Assembly: GCA_012517315.1 (NCBI GenBank)
Contig: JAAYVE010000002.1
Span: forward strand, 1 to 64,000
Reading direction: 5' to 3'
Source: Deltaproteobacteria bacterium
GTDB taxonomy: Bacteria > Desulfobacterota > Syntrophobacteria > Syntrophobacterales > Syntrophobacteraceae
Length of the DNA stretch: 64,000 nt
Part shown: positions 26,301 to 35,765 of the stretch, piece after piece
Position numbering within the stretch: the stretch's first letter is position 1
Layout: each line of letters begins with the position of its first letter
Notes under the pieces: generated by a model
The model's database searches: none
Told to the model about the DNA's origin: nothing
What the model saw: the letters and a program-made list of their open reading frames with translations, nothing else
Position numbers and translations under genes: made by a program

Positions 26301-26318
26301 AGAATGATAATTCATTCT
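26301..26318. promoter_or_regulatory. Palindromic operator candidate (Fur-box-like)
   Basis: AGAATGA-TAAT-TCATTCT is a perfect 7-bp inverted repeat with a 4-base centre. It starts about 8 bases after the plus-strand -10 box, so a protein bound here would cover the transcription start. The core includes GATAAT and resembles a Fur box, but the fit is partial. Confidence 0.45.
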
Positions 26319-26521
26319 CTGCCGGAGGAACGAAACCTCTTTTTCCCGGGGTATCTTCACCGTCCATGCGAACTGCCGAAAACGCCCAGTCGGAGCGGGC
26401 ACATCAAGGCCTCTGTGAAGTCTCCCTGCGTTCGAGACCCTCTTCGTGGTTTTCCTGTTCGAGTAACCCGGAACAAAGACTCTCGCCAAGGTGAATCCTT
26501 TTTTTCAGGGAGGGAACGAAT

Positions 26522-27583
26522 ATGAAACCCCATCGTAACTTGAAGAGAAAGAGATTTCAGCGTGTAACCATCCTGGTGGCGAGTTTCTTCTTGGGCTTTG
26601 CCCTCTTGGCCCATGCCGGCTCCGGACCGAAGCCCACCATCAGTCTGGAACAGGCCATGATGAAGACCAGTGAGAGCGAAAGGCAGCTCAAGGATTTCAA
26701 TGACCGGCTCTTCGCATCCGTGAGCGGGGCTCCGAGACCCGAGGACTACCTCCTTTCCCCCGGCGACTTGGTTGAAGTAACGGTGTTTGAAGCCCAGGAG
26801 CTCAAGCGGGAGGTGAGGGTCGGGGACCAGGGCACCATCATTCTGCCCCTCATTGGCCCGATCCAGATCAGGGGGCTCACCACCAACGAAGCTGCTCGCA
26901 AGATCGAGAAGGCATACCAGAAGAAATACCTCCATGATCCCCACGTGGACCTCTTCGTCAAGGAGTATCGTGGGGGCAAAATCACCCTCATCGGGGCCAT
27001 GAAGAAACCCGGGACCTACGATTACTTCGGGAGACAGCGCCTCTTGGATGTTCTCGCCATGGGTGAGGGGCTCGGTGACAAGGCCGGTCGAGTGGTCCAC
27101 GTGCGCCGGGTCGGTACGGATCCCCAGCATCCGACGACTCTGCTCATCGACCTGGATGAAGTCGTTTTTGAGGGCAAGTCGGACATGAATATTCCCATCG
27201 AGAGGGGTGATGTCATTTATGTGCCTGAGGCGGGAACCGTCTACATCGACGGGGCCATCCGCAAACCCGGAACCATCTCCATCCGGCCGGGCATGACGGT
27301 GAACGAGGCTATTGTGGAGGCGGGTGGGTTTGCTCCATATGCTCAGCAGGACAAGATCAAGGTAGTGCGGCGTATGGCCGAGGGGAAACGGGATGTCATC
27401 CAGGTGGGCATCAAGGACCTGCGTGCCGGTGCTGCCAGCGGCATGGAAGTGAAGGACAGGGACGTTATTTTCGTGGAAACCAATGACGTGAAGAAGTTTC
27501 TTTCCGGGCTGCGTTTAAACTTCTTCGGCGGGATTGTCGGAGTCGGCTACGAGCCTGAGCGAACGATGATCAATCGCCAGTAG
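26522..27583 (+). CDS. Polysaccharide export protein, Wza-like (Poly_export/SLBB)
   Basis: A periplasmic/outer-membrane export channel component for capsular or exopolysaccharide. It has 353 residues, begins with a basic N-terminus and signal peptide (VTILVASFFLGFALLAHAG), and has no lipobox Cys, unlike E. coli Wza. The Poly_export domain runs from DYLLSPGDLVEVTVFEAQEL to about residue 165. Two SLBB domains follow (ITLIGAMKKPGTYDYFGRQ and VYIDGAIRKPGTISIRPGM). The tail FLSGLRLNFFGGIVGVGYEPE is short. An AGGGAGGG-type ribosome site precedes the ATG. It is the first gene of the locus and lies 124 bases before the Wzc-like kinase, the usual partner. Confidence 0.9.
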   Translation: MKPHRNLKRKRFQRVTILVASFFLGFALLAHAGSGPKPTISLEQAMMKTSESERQLKDFNDRLFASVSGAPRPEDYLLSPGDLVEVTVFEAQELKREVRVGDQGTIILPLIGPIQIRGLTTNEAARKIEKAYQKKYLHDPHVDLFVKEYRGGKITLIGAMKKPGTYDYFGRQRLLDVLAMGEGLGDKAGRVVHVRRVGTDPQHPTTLLIDLDEVVFEGKSDMNIPIERGDVIYVPEAGTVYIDGAIRKPGTISIRPGMTVNEAIVEAGGFAPYAQQDKIKVVRRMAEGKRDVIQVGIKDLRAGAASGMEVKDRDVIFVETNDVKKFLSGLRLNFFGGIVGVGYEPERTMINRQ

Positions 27584-27707
27584 ACGGACCTGTCTTGGCT
27601 TCCTGGAGGAGCAAGGAAGAGTCGATGTGCGCCGGGCCGTCACGAATTGACTCCCGAGAGGCCGGGGGGAGAGATCAACGCCTTAAAGAAGTTTTGGAGA
27701 AGAAGAC

Positions 27708-30089
27708 ATGTATCCACAATTGAACAAACCGGAATCCCAGTACCCCGTCATGGTCCCGGACAACCAGATGTTGTCCACGGAAATCCGGGAAGCTTTGCTC
27801 CATTATGACACTTCTCCGACCCTGTCCGACTTCCTCGAAATCATCCTTAGGCGCAAGTGGCTGATCATTGGAGTATTTTTCCTTTTCATCGTTCCTGCGG
27901 CCGTCATCAATTTCATGATCAAGCCGGTGTTTCAGGCTACGGGGTCCATTGAAATCAACCCTCAAAGCCCCAAGGTCACGAAGTTCGAAAACATCATCTC
28001 GAACCCCATCGGAATGAAAACCGATGAATACTACCTCACACAACTGGAACTCCTCCAGAGTCCCGCCTTGGCCAGACGGGTCATCGACCGGCTGGATCTG
28101 GACAAGAAGGACGGATTCAACCCGGAGCTGGACAAAAAGAACGAGACGAAGCTCATCTGGAGGCTCGCCAATCGCATCATGGACCTCAAGGGCACGGTCA
28201 TGGGCATGGTCATGAGCCTGTTTCAGCCGGCGACGGAACACGTGAAGACGGCGGGTGTGGCGGCCGGCTCAGGGGAGCAAGGGGAGCGCAGGGAGAAGAG
28301 CCTTGCCGAGATACGCTTCGAAAAGTACATGGAGTCTCTTTTTAAGGCGAGGCTGGCGGTTGAGATCGTGCCGGACACCAGCATCGTGCAGATCAAGTTC
28401 GATTCCACCGACCCGGCCCTGTCGGCGCAGGTGGTGAACGGTTTGATCGAAGAATACATCAGCTGGCAGATGGACCGGAGGATCGAGGCGGCCAAAGCGG
28501 CCAAGCAGCAGCTCGAAAAGCAGATCAAGCTGGCCCGCACGGACATGGAGAAGTCCGAGTCGGAAATGAACCGCTATGCCAGGGAAAAGGGGATCGTATC
28601 TCTGGACGGGCGCCTCAACCTGGTTTACCAGCAACTGGAGAAGATCAACACGGCACTTGCCGAGGCCGAGGCGGAACGCATCCAGAAGGGGGAATTTTAC
28701 AAGTACACGGAAGGCAGCGACATCGCTTCCTCTCCCCTTGTCCTCCAGAATACGCTGATCCAGTCCCTGCGGCAGCAGTACATCGATTTGACGGGGGAAT
28801 ACGAGAAGCTGCGGGTCTTTTTCAAGGACGATTACCCGTCCGTGAAGAATCTCAAAGCCAAGATGATCGACATCGGCAAGAAGATCGACGCAGAGCAGCA
28901 ACGGCTGCTGAACTCCTTCAAGAACGATTACCTCGCGGCGGAAAAGAAGGAAAAGGCACTCCTCACGACGGCGGAAGAGAAGAAGGCCCTGGCCCTCCAG
29001 TTGAACGATTATGCCAGCCGCTACAAGGTCCTGGAGCGTGAGGTGGAGATCAACAAGCAGATTTTTCAGTCGCTCCTGGAGCGCTCCAAGGAGATCGACG
29101 CCAACGTGGGAACCGACCTCGGCAACATCAAGATCGTGGACCTGGCCAGCATGCCCCTTCGCCCCGTCAAGCCGAAGATGCTGCGCAACCTCTTTCTTGC
29201 GGCTGCCCTGGGTCTCATGGCAGGTTGCGGTTTGGCTTTCTTCAGGGAATACATGGACCGGACCATCCGCCGTATCGACGAGATTTCCGACCGCCACATG
29301 ATCCCCATTCTCGGGGTTCTGCCCCTAGTGTCCAAAGAGGAAGCCAAGCGCCTGGACACGCTGGTTCGCGTGAGTCCGGCATCCCTTTTCTCGGAAGCCG
29401 TCCGTGCTGCCAAGGCGTCTGTACAACTGGCATGCGCCCGGCAGCGGGAAGACGGCGTGAAGTCCTTCCTCGTGACGGGGACCACGGCGGGTGAGGGGAA
29501 GACGACCATCGCCTCCAACCTGGCCCAGGCGTATGCAGCCACCGGGGCCAAGGTCCTCATCATGGACGCCGATCTGCGCAGGCCCCGCCTCGACTGGGTC
29601 TTCGCCAGGCAGTCGGGCAACGGCCACCACGGACTCAGCCATTTCCTCAACGGCGTATGTTCGGTGGAACAAATCATCCAGGAAACGGATGTTCCCAACC
29701 TCTACTACATCCCATCCGGACCGGCCTCCTCGAGATTGGCGGAACTGCTGGCGTCTTCCAACATGAAAAAGCTCCTTTCCTATCTTTCCGAGAATTTTGA
29801 CCGGGTTATCCTCGACTCCCCTCCCTTCGGAGTGTTTGCGGATGTCTTGCTTCTCGCCGGCCAGGTGGATGCCGTCATCCTCGTGACGGCCCTGGGCAGG
29901 ACGCACAGGGAGGACGTGCGCATTTTCCGGAGCAAGATCGTGGAGGCGAGAGGACACCTGCTGGGGAGCATCGTCAACAAACTGGACCTGAACCGCTACA
30001 ACGGCAGTTACTACCAGAAACATTACCGAAGCTACTACTCGAGGCGTTACGACCATGGCGAGAACCTGCCCGTGAAGCAGGATTTTTGA
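27708..30089 (+). CDS. Wzc-like polysaccharide co-polymerase with tyrosine autokinase domain
   Basis: A 793-residue inner-membrane protein that sets polysaccharide chain length and couples synthesis to export. A Wzz domain with first transmembrane helix (WLIIGVFFLFIVPAAVINFM, about residues 48-67) leads to a long periplasmic coiled coil. The GNVR-type region (LEREVEINKQIFQSLLERSK) precedes the second helix (about residue 490). The cytoplasmic BY-kinase has Walker A TAGEGKTT (about residue 590), Walker A' LIMDADLRRPR and Walker B VILDSPPFG. The C-terminus has a cluster of seven Tyr within about 23 residues (RYNGSYYQKHYRSYYSRRY), the autophosphorylation sites. Kinase and membrane parts are in one chain as in proteobacteria. 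A separate phosphatase was not found in the window. Confidence 0.93.
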   Translation: MYPQLNKPESQYPVMVPDNQMLSTEIREALLHYDTSPTLSDFLEIILRRKWLIIGVFFLFIVPAAVINFMIKPVFQATGSIEINPQSPKVTKFENIISNPIGMKTDEYYLTQLELLQSPALARRVIDRLDLDKKDGFNPELDKKNETKLIWRLANRIMDLKGTVMGMVMSLFQPATEHVKTAGVAAGSGEQGERREKSLAEIRFEKYMESLFKARLAVEIVPDTSIVQIKFDSTDPALSAQVVNGLIEEYISWQMDRRIEAAKAAKQQLEKQIKLARTDMEKSESEMNRYAREKGIVSLDGRLNLVYQQLEKINTALAEAEAERIQKGEFYKYTEGSDIASSPLVLQNTLIQSLRQQYIDLTGEYEKLRVFFKDDYPSVKNLKAKMIDIGKKIDAEQQRLLNSFKNDYLAAEKKEKALLTTAEEKKALALQLNDYASRYKVLEREVEINKQIFQSLLERSKEIDANVGTDLGNIKIVDLASMPLRPVKPKMLRNLFLAAALGLMAGCGLAFFREYMDRTIRRIDEISDRHMIPILGVLPLVSKEEAKRLDTLVRVSPASLFSEAVRAAKASVQLACARQREDGVKSFLVTGTTAGEGKTTIASNLAQAYAATGAKVLIMDADLRRPRLDWVFARQSGNGHHGLSHFLNGVCSVEQIIQETDVPNLYYIPSGPASSRLAELLASSNMKKLLSYLSENFDRVILDSPPFGVFADVLLLAGQVDAVILVTALGRTHREDVRIFRSKIVEARGHLLGSIVNKLDLNRYNGSYYQKHYRSYYSRRYDHGENLPVKQDF

Positions 30090-30195
30090 GCCGCGTCCCC
30101 AATATGGAGAGTCTGAAGCGAGTGAAGAGGGGTTCTTGTTGTGCATCATTAGGAGAGGGAGCCGGGAGAGGCTTCCCATGGAAGAGGAGATCATG

Positions 30196-31170
30196 ATGAA
30201 GGATATGAAGAAACAGAGGCTTTTTTCCGTTCTCAGGTTGTTCGTTCTTGGAGGGTGCGTTTTTATTCTTGCCTGCGTGAATCCTGTTGCCGCGGCAGTG
30301 ACGGTGGATTTTGAGGACATCGACCTCGCTGGGCAACCCTTTGTGAACTTCGGGTCGACCCTGTCCTCCCAAGGTTACAACCTGGAGAGCTTGGGGGCGA
30401 TGTTCATCATCGGTGACCCGGCCCAGTGTGAAGGGGGATGCGTGGACAACGGCACTCAGACCCTGGTGAGCCTGGATGGCGATGACATCCCACCCGGCGG
30501 CATCGGAGGCGGGCCCATCACGGTCACGGAAGCCAACGGCAAGCCGTTCAGGTTCGTGGGGTTCGACGCGGCGGAAGGCATCCAAGACAACTCAGATTTC
30601 CCTCCAGCCGCCTCCCTGGTCGTGACGGGGGAATTGGCGGCCGGGGGCACTGTCGCAGCCGTTTTCAATCTCGATGGCGATGTGGACACCTTTGAGACTT
30701 TCTCAACGGTCGGCACGCTCCTGGAAAACCAGCTTTTCACCTCCATTCTCATAACAGCCGTCGGACCGGCTCCTCTCGGGGATGGAGCGTTTGCCCTGGA
30801 CAATCTCGTCGTGGAGAGCGGCCAAACCACCGCCTGCGCAAACCTGGCCAATCTTTCCGCATTTTTTGCAACCTACGGCTTCACCTTTGACGGGGCTCTG
30901 GGCGAGGACGTCACCGTCAGGATGTCCACGGTCGGAACCAGTGCAGCCGGTCTTGTGAAGGCGAGTGTGACCATGACCGGTCCTGATTTTACGGTGATCA
31001 AGCGCATGAGCAACGTGAATGACGTGCTCACCGTTAACCTGCCCCAGACCGGGACCTATGCCGTTTCGGCCCGGTGGTACCCGGGAAGGACCCGTGTGCC
31101 TGGCGACTACTGCCTTGAGCTGCAATCCTCGGCTGATGCCTGGACGACGTTCCAGAGGGACGCCAACTGA
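30196..31170 (+). CDS. Secreted protein of unknown function in the polysaccharide locus
   Basis: The ATG at 30196 follows GAGGAG by 6 bases and gives 324 residues; ATGs at 30178 and 30193 are alternatives. A signal peptide (LRLFVLGGCVFILACVNPVAAA) precedes VTVDFEDIDLAGQPF, a beta-rich opening like those of secreted PEP-CTERM-type surface proteins, although no C-terminal sorting signal is present. A Cys pair (QCEGGCVD) may form a disulfide. The last ~100 residues (VTVRMSTVGTSAAGLVKASV ... YAVSARWYPGRTRVPGDYCL) resemble a pre-peptidase-like beta-sandwich. It lies between the Wzc-like gene and rfbF, so it is probably exported and may attach to or process the glycan. No enzyme motif is recognised. 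Confidence 0.7.
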   Translation: MKDMKKQRLFSVLRLFVLGGCVFILACVNPVAAAVTVDFEDIDLAGQPFVNFGSTLSSQGYNLESLGAMFIIGDPAQCEGGCVDNGTQTLVSLDGDDIPPGGIGGGPITVTEANGKPFRFVGFDAAEGIQDNSDFPPAASLVVTGELAAGGTVAAVFNLDGDVDTFETFSTVGTLLENQLFTSILITAVGPAPLGDGAFALDNLVVESGQTTACANLANLSAFFATYGFTFDGALGEDVTVRMSTVGTSAAGLVKASVTMTGPDFTVIKRMSNVNDVLTVNLPQTGTYAVSARWYPGRTRVPGDYCLELQSSADAWTTFQRDAN

Positions 31171-31218
31171 GAGGCGGGGCACGGTCTTGTCAAGTGTGAA
31201 CACTCAGGAGGTATTGTC

Positions 31219-31986
31219 GTGAAAGTTGCCATTCTTGCGGGCGGTGTGGGTTCCCGCCTGGCCGAGGAAACCGTGGTGAAACCGAAACCCATGGTGGAGA
31301 TCGGGGGAAAACCCATTCTCTATCATATCATGATGCATTACTCGTGCTACGGTTTCAAAGACTTCGTGGTGGCTCTCGGCTACAAGGGAGAGTACATCAA
31401 AAAGTACATGGTGGACTACTGCCCGCTCAACAGCGATCTCACCGTCTGCCTGAAGACCGGTACGGTCACCATTCACGACGGTGTGAAACCCGACTGGACG
31501 GTGGAGTTGATCGACACGGGCCTGGAAACGTTGACCGGTGGGCGCATCAAGCGCCTGGCACCCTACCTGGGCAACGAGACGTTTATGCTCACCTGGGGAG
31601 ACGGAGTGTCCGACGTGAATCTCCATGAACTCCTGAAATTCCACCGCTCCCACGGAAAGCTCGCCACTCTCACGGCGGTTCGCCCGACGGCCCGCTTCGG
31701 TCACCTGGAACTCAACGGGGACTCGGTGACGGAGTTTTCCGAGAAACCGCAGACCAAGGAGGGGTGGATCAACGGTGCTTTCTTTGTCCTCGAGCCCGGC
31801 GTGTTCGATTACATCGAAGGGGATCAGACCCAGTGGGAGCGGGAACCCCTGGAGGCGCTGGCCAGGGACGGGCAGCTCATGGCCTACAAGCACACGTCGT
31901 TTTGGCAGTGCATGGATACCCTGCGTGACAAGAAACTTCTGGAATCTTTATGGAACTCCGGTAAGGCTCCCTGGAAGATCTGGTGA
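31219..31986 (+). CDS. rfbF: Glucose-1-phosphate cytidylyltransferase RfbF
   Basis: RfbF makes CDP-glucose from CTP and glucose-1-phosphate, the entry to CDP-linked deoxy and branched sugars. The GTG start follows AGGAGGT by 6 bases. The 255-residue length is standard. The nucleotide-binding motif is [20 protein letters not shown] with [14 protein letters not shown] following, [12 protein letters not shown] holds the metal-binding Asp, and [19 protein letters not shown] and [14 protein letters not shown] are typical. The usual partner RfbG (CDP-glucose 4,6-dehydratase) was not recognised nearby; the next gene is a different SDR enzyme. Confidence 0.92.
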   Translation: MKVAILAGGVGSRLAEETVVKPKPMVEIGGKPILYHIMMHYSCYGFKDFVVALGYKGEYIKKYMVDYCPLNSDLTVCLKTGTVTIHDGVKPDWTVELIDTGLETLTGGRIKRLAPYLGNETFMLTWGDGVSDVNLHELLKFHRSHGKLATLTAVRPTARFGHLELNGDSVTEFSEKPQTKEGWINGAFFVLEPGVFDYIEGDQTQWEREPLEALARDGQLMAYKHTSFWQCMDTLRDKKLLESLWNSGKAPWKIW

Positions 31987-32009
31987 CAGGGAAGGATGGA
32001 GGATCAGCG

Positions 32010-33047
32010 ATGCGAATCATGGTTACCGGCTCACAAGGATACATCGGCACGGTCCTTGTGCCCATGCTTCTGGAACTCGGGCATGACGTGGTGGGGCTCG
32101 ACAGTGACCTGTACGAGCAGTGCACCTTTGGGAACGGGATGGTCTCCATTCCCGTCATCCGAAAAGATATTCGTGATGTGGAACGGACCGACCTGGAGGG
32201 GTTCGATGCGGTTTTGCACCTTGCCGGGCTGTCCAACGACCCCCTGGGGGATCTCAACCCCGAACTCACCTTCGAGATCAACCACAGGGCTTCCGTGCGC
32301 TTGGCCCGACTGGCCAAGGAAGTGGGAGTCAAACGCTACATCTTCGCCTCCTCATGCAGCAACTACGGTGCGGCCGGGGAAAACATGGTGAACGAGGAAT
32401 CCCAGCTCAATCCCGTGACCCCTTACGGCGTTGCCAAGGTCCTGGTGGAACGGGATGTGGCCCCGCTCGCCGACGATGACTTCACGCCGGTTTACCTGCG
32501 CAATGCCACGGCATACGGTGTTTCCCCCCGCTTGAGGTTTGACCTGGTTCTGAATAATCTGGTGGCCTGGGCCTACACGACGGGGCTGGTCTATATCAAG
32601 AGCGACGGCACGCCGTGGCGCCCCATCGTTCACATTCGCGACATTTCTCGTGCGTTCATCGCGACCCTCAACGCACCCAAAGAAAAGGTTCACAACCAGG
32701 CGTTCAACGTGGGCGTCAACACGGAGAACTACCGGATTCGCGAGATCGCCGATGTGGTCAAGGAAACGGTGCCCGGATGCCGCATCGAATACGCCGCCGA
32801 CGGGGGGCCGGACAAACGGTGCTATCGTGTCGAATGCAGCAAGCTCCCCAAAGCGGTTCCGGAATTCAAGCCCGAGTGGGACGTGAGAAAAGGGGCTCGT
32901 GAGCTTTACGAAACTTACAAACGGATCGGTTTGACCCTCGAGGAGTTTGAGGGGCCGAAATACCAGCGCATCGGGCATATCAAGCATCTGTTGAGTACTG
33001 GAAAGCTGGATCCGTCGTTGCGCTTCAATACAGGCAACGGACAATAG
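32010..33047 (+). CDS. NAD(P)-dependent sugar epimerase/dehydratase (extended SDR)
   Basis: The ATG at 32010 follows GGAGG and gives 345 residues; the frame is open to 31983. The Rossmann motif [18 protein letters not shown] stands at the N-terminus. [17 protein letters not shown] and [14 protein letters not shown] lead to the catalytic YGVAK (Tyr and Lys of YxxxK). The substrate half includes FRPxxH-type elements ([16 protein letters not shown]) and [20 protein letters not shown]. It probably acts on a nucleotide sugar, perhaps the CDP sugar from RfbF or its methylated product. It lacks the GFKG signature of RfbG, so a 4,6-dehydratase role is less likely than epimerase or ketoreductase. The exact substrate is unknown. 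Confidence 0.85.
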   Translation: MRIMVTGSQGYIGTVLVPMLLELGHDVVGLDSDLYEQCTFGNGMVSIPVIRKDIRDVERTDLEGFDAVLHLAGLSNDPLGDLNPELTFEINHRASVRLARLAKEVGVKRYIFASSCSNYGAAGENMVNEESQLNPVTPYGVAKVLVERDVAPLADDDFTPVYLRNATAYGVSPRLRFDLVLNNLVAWAYTTGLVYIKSDGTPWRPIVHIRDISRAFIATLNAPKEKVHNQAFNVGVNTENYRIREIADVVKETVPGCRIEYAADGGPDKRCYRVECSKLPKAVPEFKPEWDVRKGARELYETYKRIGLTLEEFEGPKYQRIGHIKHLLSTGKLDPSLRFNTGNGQ

Positions 33048-33242
33048 AACCCATTCAACCGGAGGACTTGGTTCCTCTCCTTCAACCTTGCCTTGCACCA
33101 TTGCCAGGGCTTTCCGAGATCCACCCCATTGCCACGGTTGCACCTATCCTTCACTTGAGCGGCACAGCGTCATGCCATCTCGGCCGGACTTTCCCGGCCC
33201 GAAGAGAACCTGCGCCTTGCCGCCAACCCAGAGGAGCATTTG

Positions 33243-34472
33243 ATGAACAGTGACCACAGGGTCTGTCGCTCCTGCATGCAGCCGGAGCCTCAGATCTTTC
33301 TGGATTTGGGCGACACGCCTCTCGCCGATCGCATTCTCACCGGGGCGCAACTTGGTGAGCACGAGCCGCATTTTCCGCTCCAGGTGGCGTTCTGCCGCCA
33401 CTGCGGGTTGGCCCAGATCCTCGAAACAGTCCCACCGGAAGTGCTTTTCTGTGAGGACTACCCCTACTACTCTTCTTTTTCACCGGCGCTTTTGCAGCAT
33501 TCCAGGGAAAACGCTACGGAACTGATAAGAGTGCGCAATCTCGATGCTTCGAGCTTCGTTGTCGAACTGGCGAGCAACGATGGTTACCTGCTGAAGAATT
33601 ACGTGGAACAGGGAATCCCCTGCCTGGGAATCGATCCGGCCGATGGGCCCGCGAAAGCGGCTGTAAAGATCGGCGTCCCGACTCTATGCACTTTCTTCAC
33701 GACGGAACTGGCCCGGCAGATGGCCGGCGAGGGGCGCAGCGCCGACGTCATCCACGCAAACAACGTCCTGGCCCACGTGGCCGATACCAACGGCTTTGTG
33801 GAAGGCATCCGTATTCTCCTCAAAGACGACGGCGTGGCGGTCATCGAGGTTCCCTACGTGAGAGACCTCATCGACCATTGCGAATTCGACACCATCTATC
33901 ACGAGCACCTCTGTTATTTCTCCGTGACAGCGCTCGATCACCTGTTTCGCAGGCATTCCCTTTTCTTGAACGACGTCAGGAGACTGCCCATCCATGGGGG
34001 ATCTCTGCGCCTCTACGTAGAGCCCCGGGAAAGGGTGGGTGAGGCGGTCAGATCGCTCCTAGCGGAGGAGCGCCGACTGCACGTCGACCGCTTCGGATAC
34101 TATGAGGATTTCGCCGCACGGGTGAAGGGACTCAAGGAGGATCTCGCCTCGCTTTTGAAGGGTCTCAAGGCAGAGGGAAAGACCATTGCGGCGTACGGAG
34201 CGGCGGCGAAGGGGAGCACTCTCATCAACTATGCCGACGTAGGAACGGATCTCATCGACTATGTGGTGGACCGGAACGTGCATAAGCAAGGCAAGTTCAT
34301 GCCCGGAAAGCACCTGCCCATCTGTGAACCCGACCGCCTGGTGCGGGACATGCCCGATTACGTGCTCATGCTGGCATGGAACTTCGCGGATGAGATCATG
34401 AAACAGCAAAGCGAGTACCGGCAGAGGGGGGGGAAGTTCATCATTCCCATCCCCACCGTGCGCATTGTTTGA
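33243..34472 (+). CDS. Sugar C-methyltransferase (TylC3-like)
   Basis: This SAM-dependent enzyme probably adds a C-methyl branch to a keto-sugar nucleotide. The ATG at 33243 follows GAGGAG by 6 bases and gives 409 residues. A Cys-based zinc-binding N-terminal domain ([10 protein letters not shown] ... FCRHCGLAQ) is followed by a SAM-binding fold ([40 protein letters not shown]) and [20 protein letters not shown] with the conserved His-Glu. A C-terminal second Rossmann domain ([20 protein letters not shown] ... [18 protein letters not shown]) completes the three-domain C-methyltransferase architecture. It is the first of three consecutive proteins of this design, and the one most like characterised sugar C-methyltransferases. 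A small GC hairpin (33182-33199) lies just upstream. Confidence 0.88.
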   Translation: MNSDHRVCRSCMQPEPQIFLDLGDTPLADRILTGAQLGEHEPHFPLQVAFCRHCGLAQILETVPPEVLFCEDYPYYSSFSPALLQHSRENATELIRVRNLDASSFVVELASNDGYLLKNYVEQGIPCLGIDPADGPAKAAVKIGVPTLCTFFTTELARQMAGEGRSADVIHANNVLAHVADTNGFVEGIRILLKDDGVAVIEVPYVRDLIDHCEFDTIYHEHLCYFSVTALDHLFRRHSLFLNDVRRLPIHGGSLRLYVEPRERVGEAVRSLLAEERRLHVDRFGYYEDFAARVKGLKEDLASLLKGLKAEGKTIAAYGAAAKGSTLINYADVGTDLIDYVVDRNVHKQGKFMPGKHLPICEPDRLVRDMPDYVLMLAWNFADEIMKQQSEYRQRGGKFIIPIPTVRIV

Positions 34473-34508
34473 ACTGCCTTTTCGTTCACCTTCTCTCCAG
34501 GAGCATCC

Positions 34509-35765
34509 ATGAACCCACATCAGGCCGCCACCCATGAGCCCCCTCTGACGGGGGTTGACACAGCCGCCTTCTCCTGTCCTTCCTGCAACGGAGAGAAGGT
34601 GTCGCTTTTCCACAGGGTTGAGGCGTTTCCGGTCCATAGCACGCTCAACATGAAGACGCGGCAAATGGCCCTGGAGTACCCGCGGGGGAGGATCCATCTC
34701 GGGTTCTGCCCGCAGTGCGGCTTCATTTCCAACGTGGGCTTCGACCCAGACCTCATCCACTATTCCTCCCAGTGCGAAGAACCCCAGTGGTACTCGCCCA
34801 CGTTCACCGCATTCGCACGCAGCCAGGCATCTGATTTGATCGACAGGTACGGCCTCTACGGCAAGGACATCATGGAGATCGGTTGCGGAAAGGGAGATTT
34901 CCTGATCCTCCTGTGTGAACTGGGAAACAACCGGGGAGTGGGGTTTGATCCGGCGTACGTGGATGAGAGGAATTTCAGCGAGGCGAGGAAACGGGTCACC
35001 TTCATCACCGACTATTACACCGAAAAGTATCGGGATTATGGGGCGGACTTCATCTGCTGCAGGATGACCCTGGAACACATCCATTCCTGTGGGGCTTTCG
35101 TGCGCATGCTGAGAGCGTCCATCGGCGATCGCGAGACTACGGTGTTTTTCCAGGTGCCGGATGTGACGCGCATCCTGAGGGACTGCTGTTTTGAGGACAT
35201 CTACTACGAACACTGCTCCTATTTCAGCGCCGGCTCCCTGGCAAGGTTGTTTCGCGATTGCGGGTTCCACGTTCTGGACGTCCGAAAGGCCTACGGAGAA
35301 CAGTATCTTACCCTAGAGGCCCGTCCTGCGGATACCAGTACGAATGCTGCACGAACCTTTGAAAATGACCAGGCCCTCTTGGCGGGGTTCGTCGGGGACT
35401 TCCAGGAGCGTGTCCGGCGCAAGATGGAACGGTGGCGGTCCTTGCTCTCGGCTTTTCACCGGCAAGGGAAGCGGGTCGTACTTTGGGGATCGGGATCGAA
35501 AGCGGTGGCATTCACCACCTGCCTGGGGATCCAGAGGGAAGTCGAATACACGGTGGATATCAATCCGTACCGGCAGGGCACCTTCCTGCCCGGTACGGGT
35601 CAGCCCATCGTTGCCCCTGCTTTTCTTTGCGACTACCGGCCTGATGTGGTGGTCGTCATGAACGCCGTCTACGTGACGGAGATCCGCGGCGAACTGGATC
35701 GGCTGGGTCTCCATCCGGAAATCCTAACCCTGGAGAGTCCGTTCCGAAAGGAAAACCCACAATGA
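34509..35765 (+). CDS. C-methyltransferase-like protein, paralogue A
   Basis: A 418-residue protein with the same three-domain plan as the gene before it. The N-terminal Cys pairs are CPSCNGE and CPQCGF. The SAM-binding motif IMEIGCGKGDFLILLCELGN is more classical than in the first enzyme. FICCRMTLEHIHSC, VPDVTRILRDCCFEDIYYEH and the C-terminal VVLWGSGSKAVAFTTCLG with VDINPYRQGTFLPGTGQPI follow. It is clearly closer to the following gene than to the preceding one (shared IMEIGCGKG/VVEIGCGKG, NNRG-x-GFD and PSNVG-like blocks), so the two look like a tandem duplication. It probably methylates or otherwise modifies a sugar. The substrate is not known. The next gene overlaps it by 4 bases. Confidence 0.82.
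   Translation: MNPHQAATHEPPLTGVDTAAFSCPSCNGEKVSLFHRVEAFPVHSTLNMKTRQMALEYPRGRIHLGFCPQCGFISNVGFDPDLIHYSSQCEEPQWYSPTFTAFARSQASDLIDRYGLYGKDIMEIGCGKGDFLILLCELGNNRGVGFDPAYVDERNFSEARKRVTFITDYYTEKYRDYGADFICCRMTLEHIHSCGAFVRMLRASIGDRETTVFFQVPDVTRILRDCCFEDIYYEHCSYFSAGSLARLFRDCGFHVLDVRKAYGEQYLTLEARPADTSTNAARTFENDQALLAGFVGDFQERVRRKMERWRSLLSAFHRQGKRVVLWGSGSKAVAFTTCLGIQREVEYTVDINPYRQGTFLPGTGQPIVAPAFLCDYRPDVVVVMNAVYVTEIRGELDRLGLHPEILTLESPFRKENPQ

Larger units (their letters stand above)
25990..26521. other. Divergent regulatory region between response regulator and polysaccharide locus
   Basis: This 532-base gap separates divergent genes. It contains one sigma-70-like promoter in each direction and a palindrome just after the plus-strand -10 box, listed separately. 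The long untranslated leaders (about 180 bases for the regulator, about 220 for the export gene) show no RNA structure I recognise. Confidence 0.5.
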
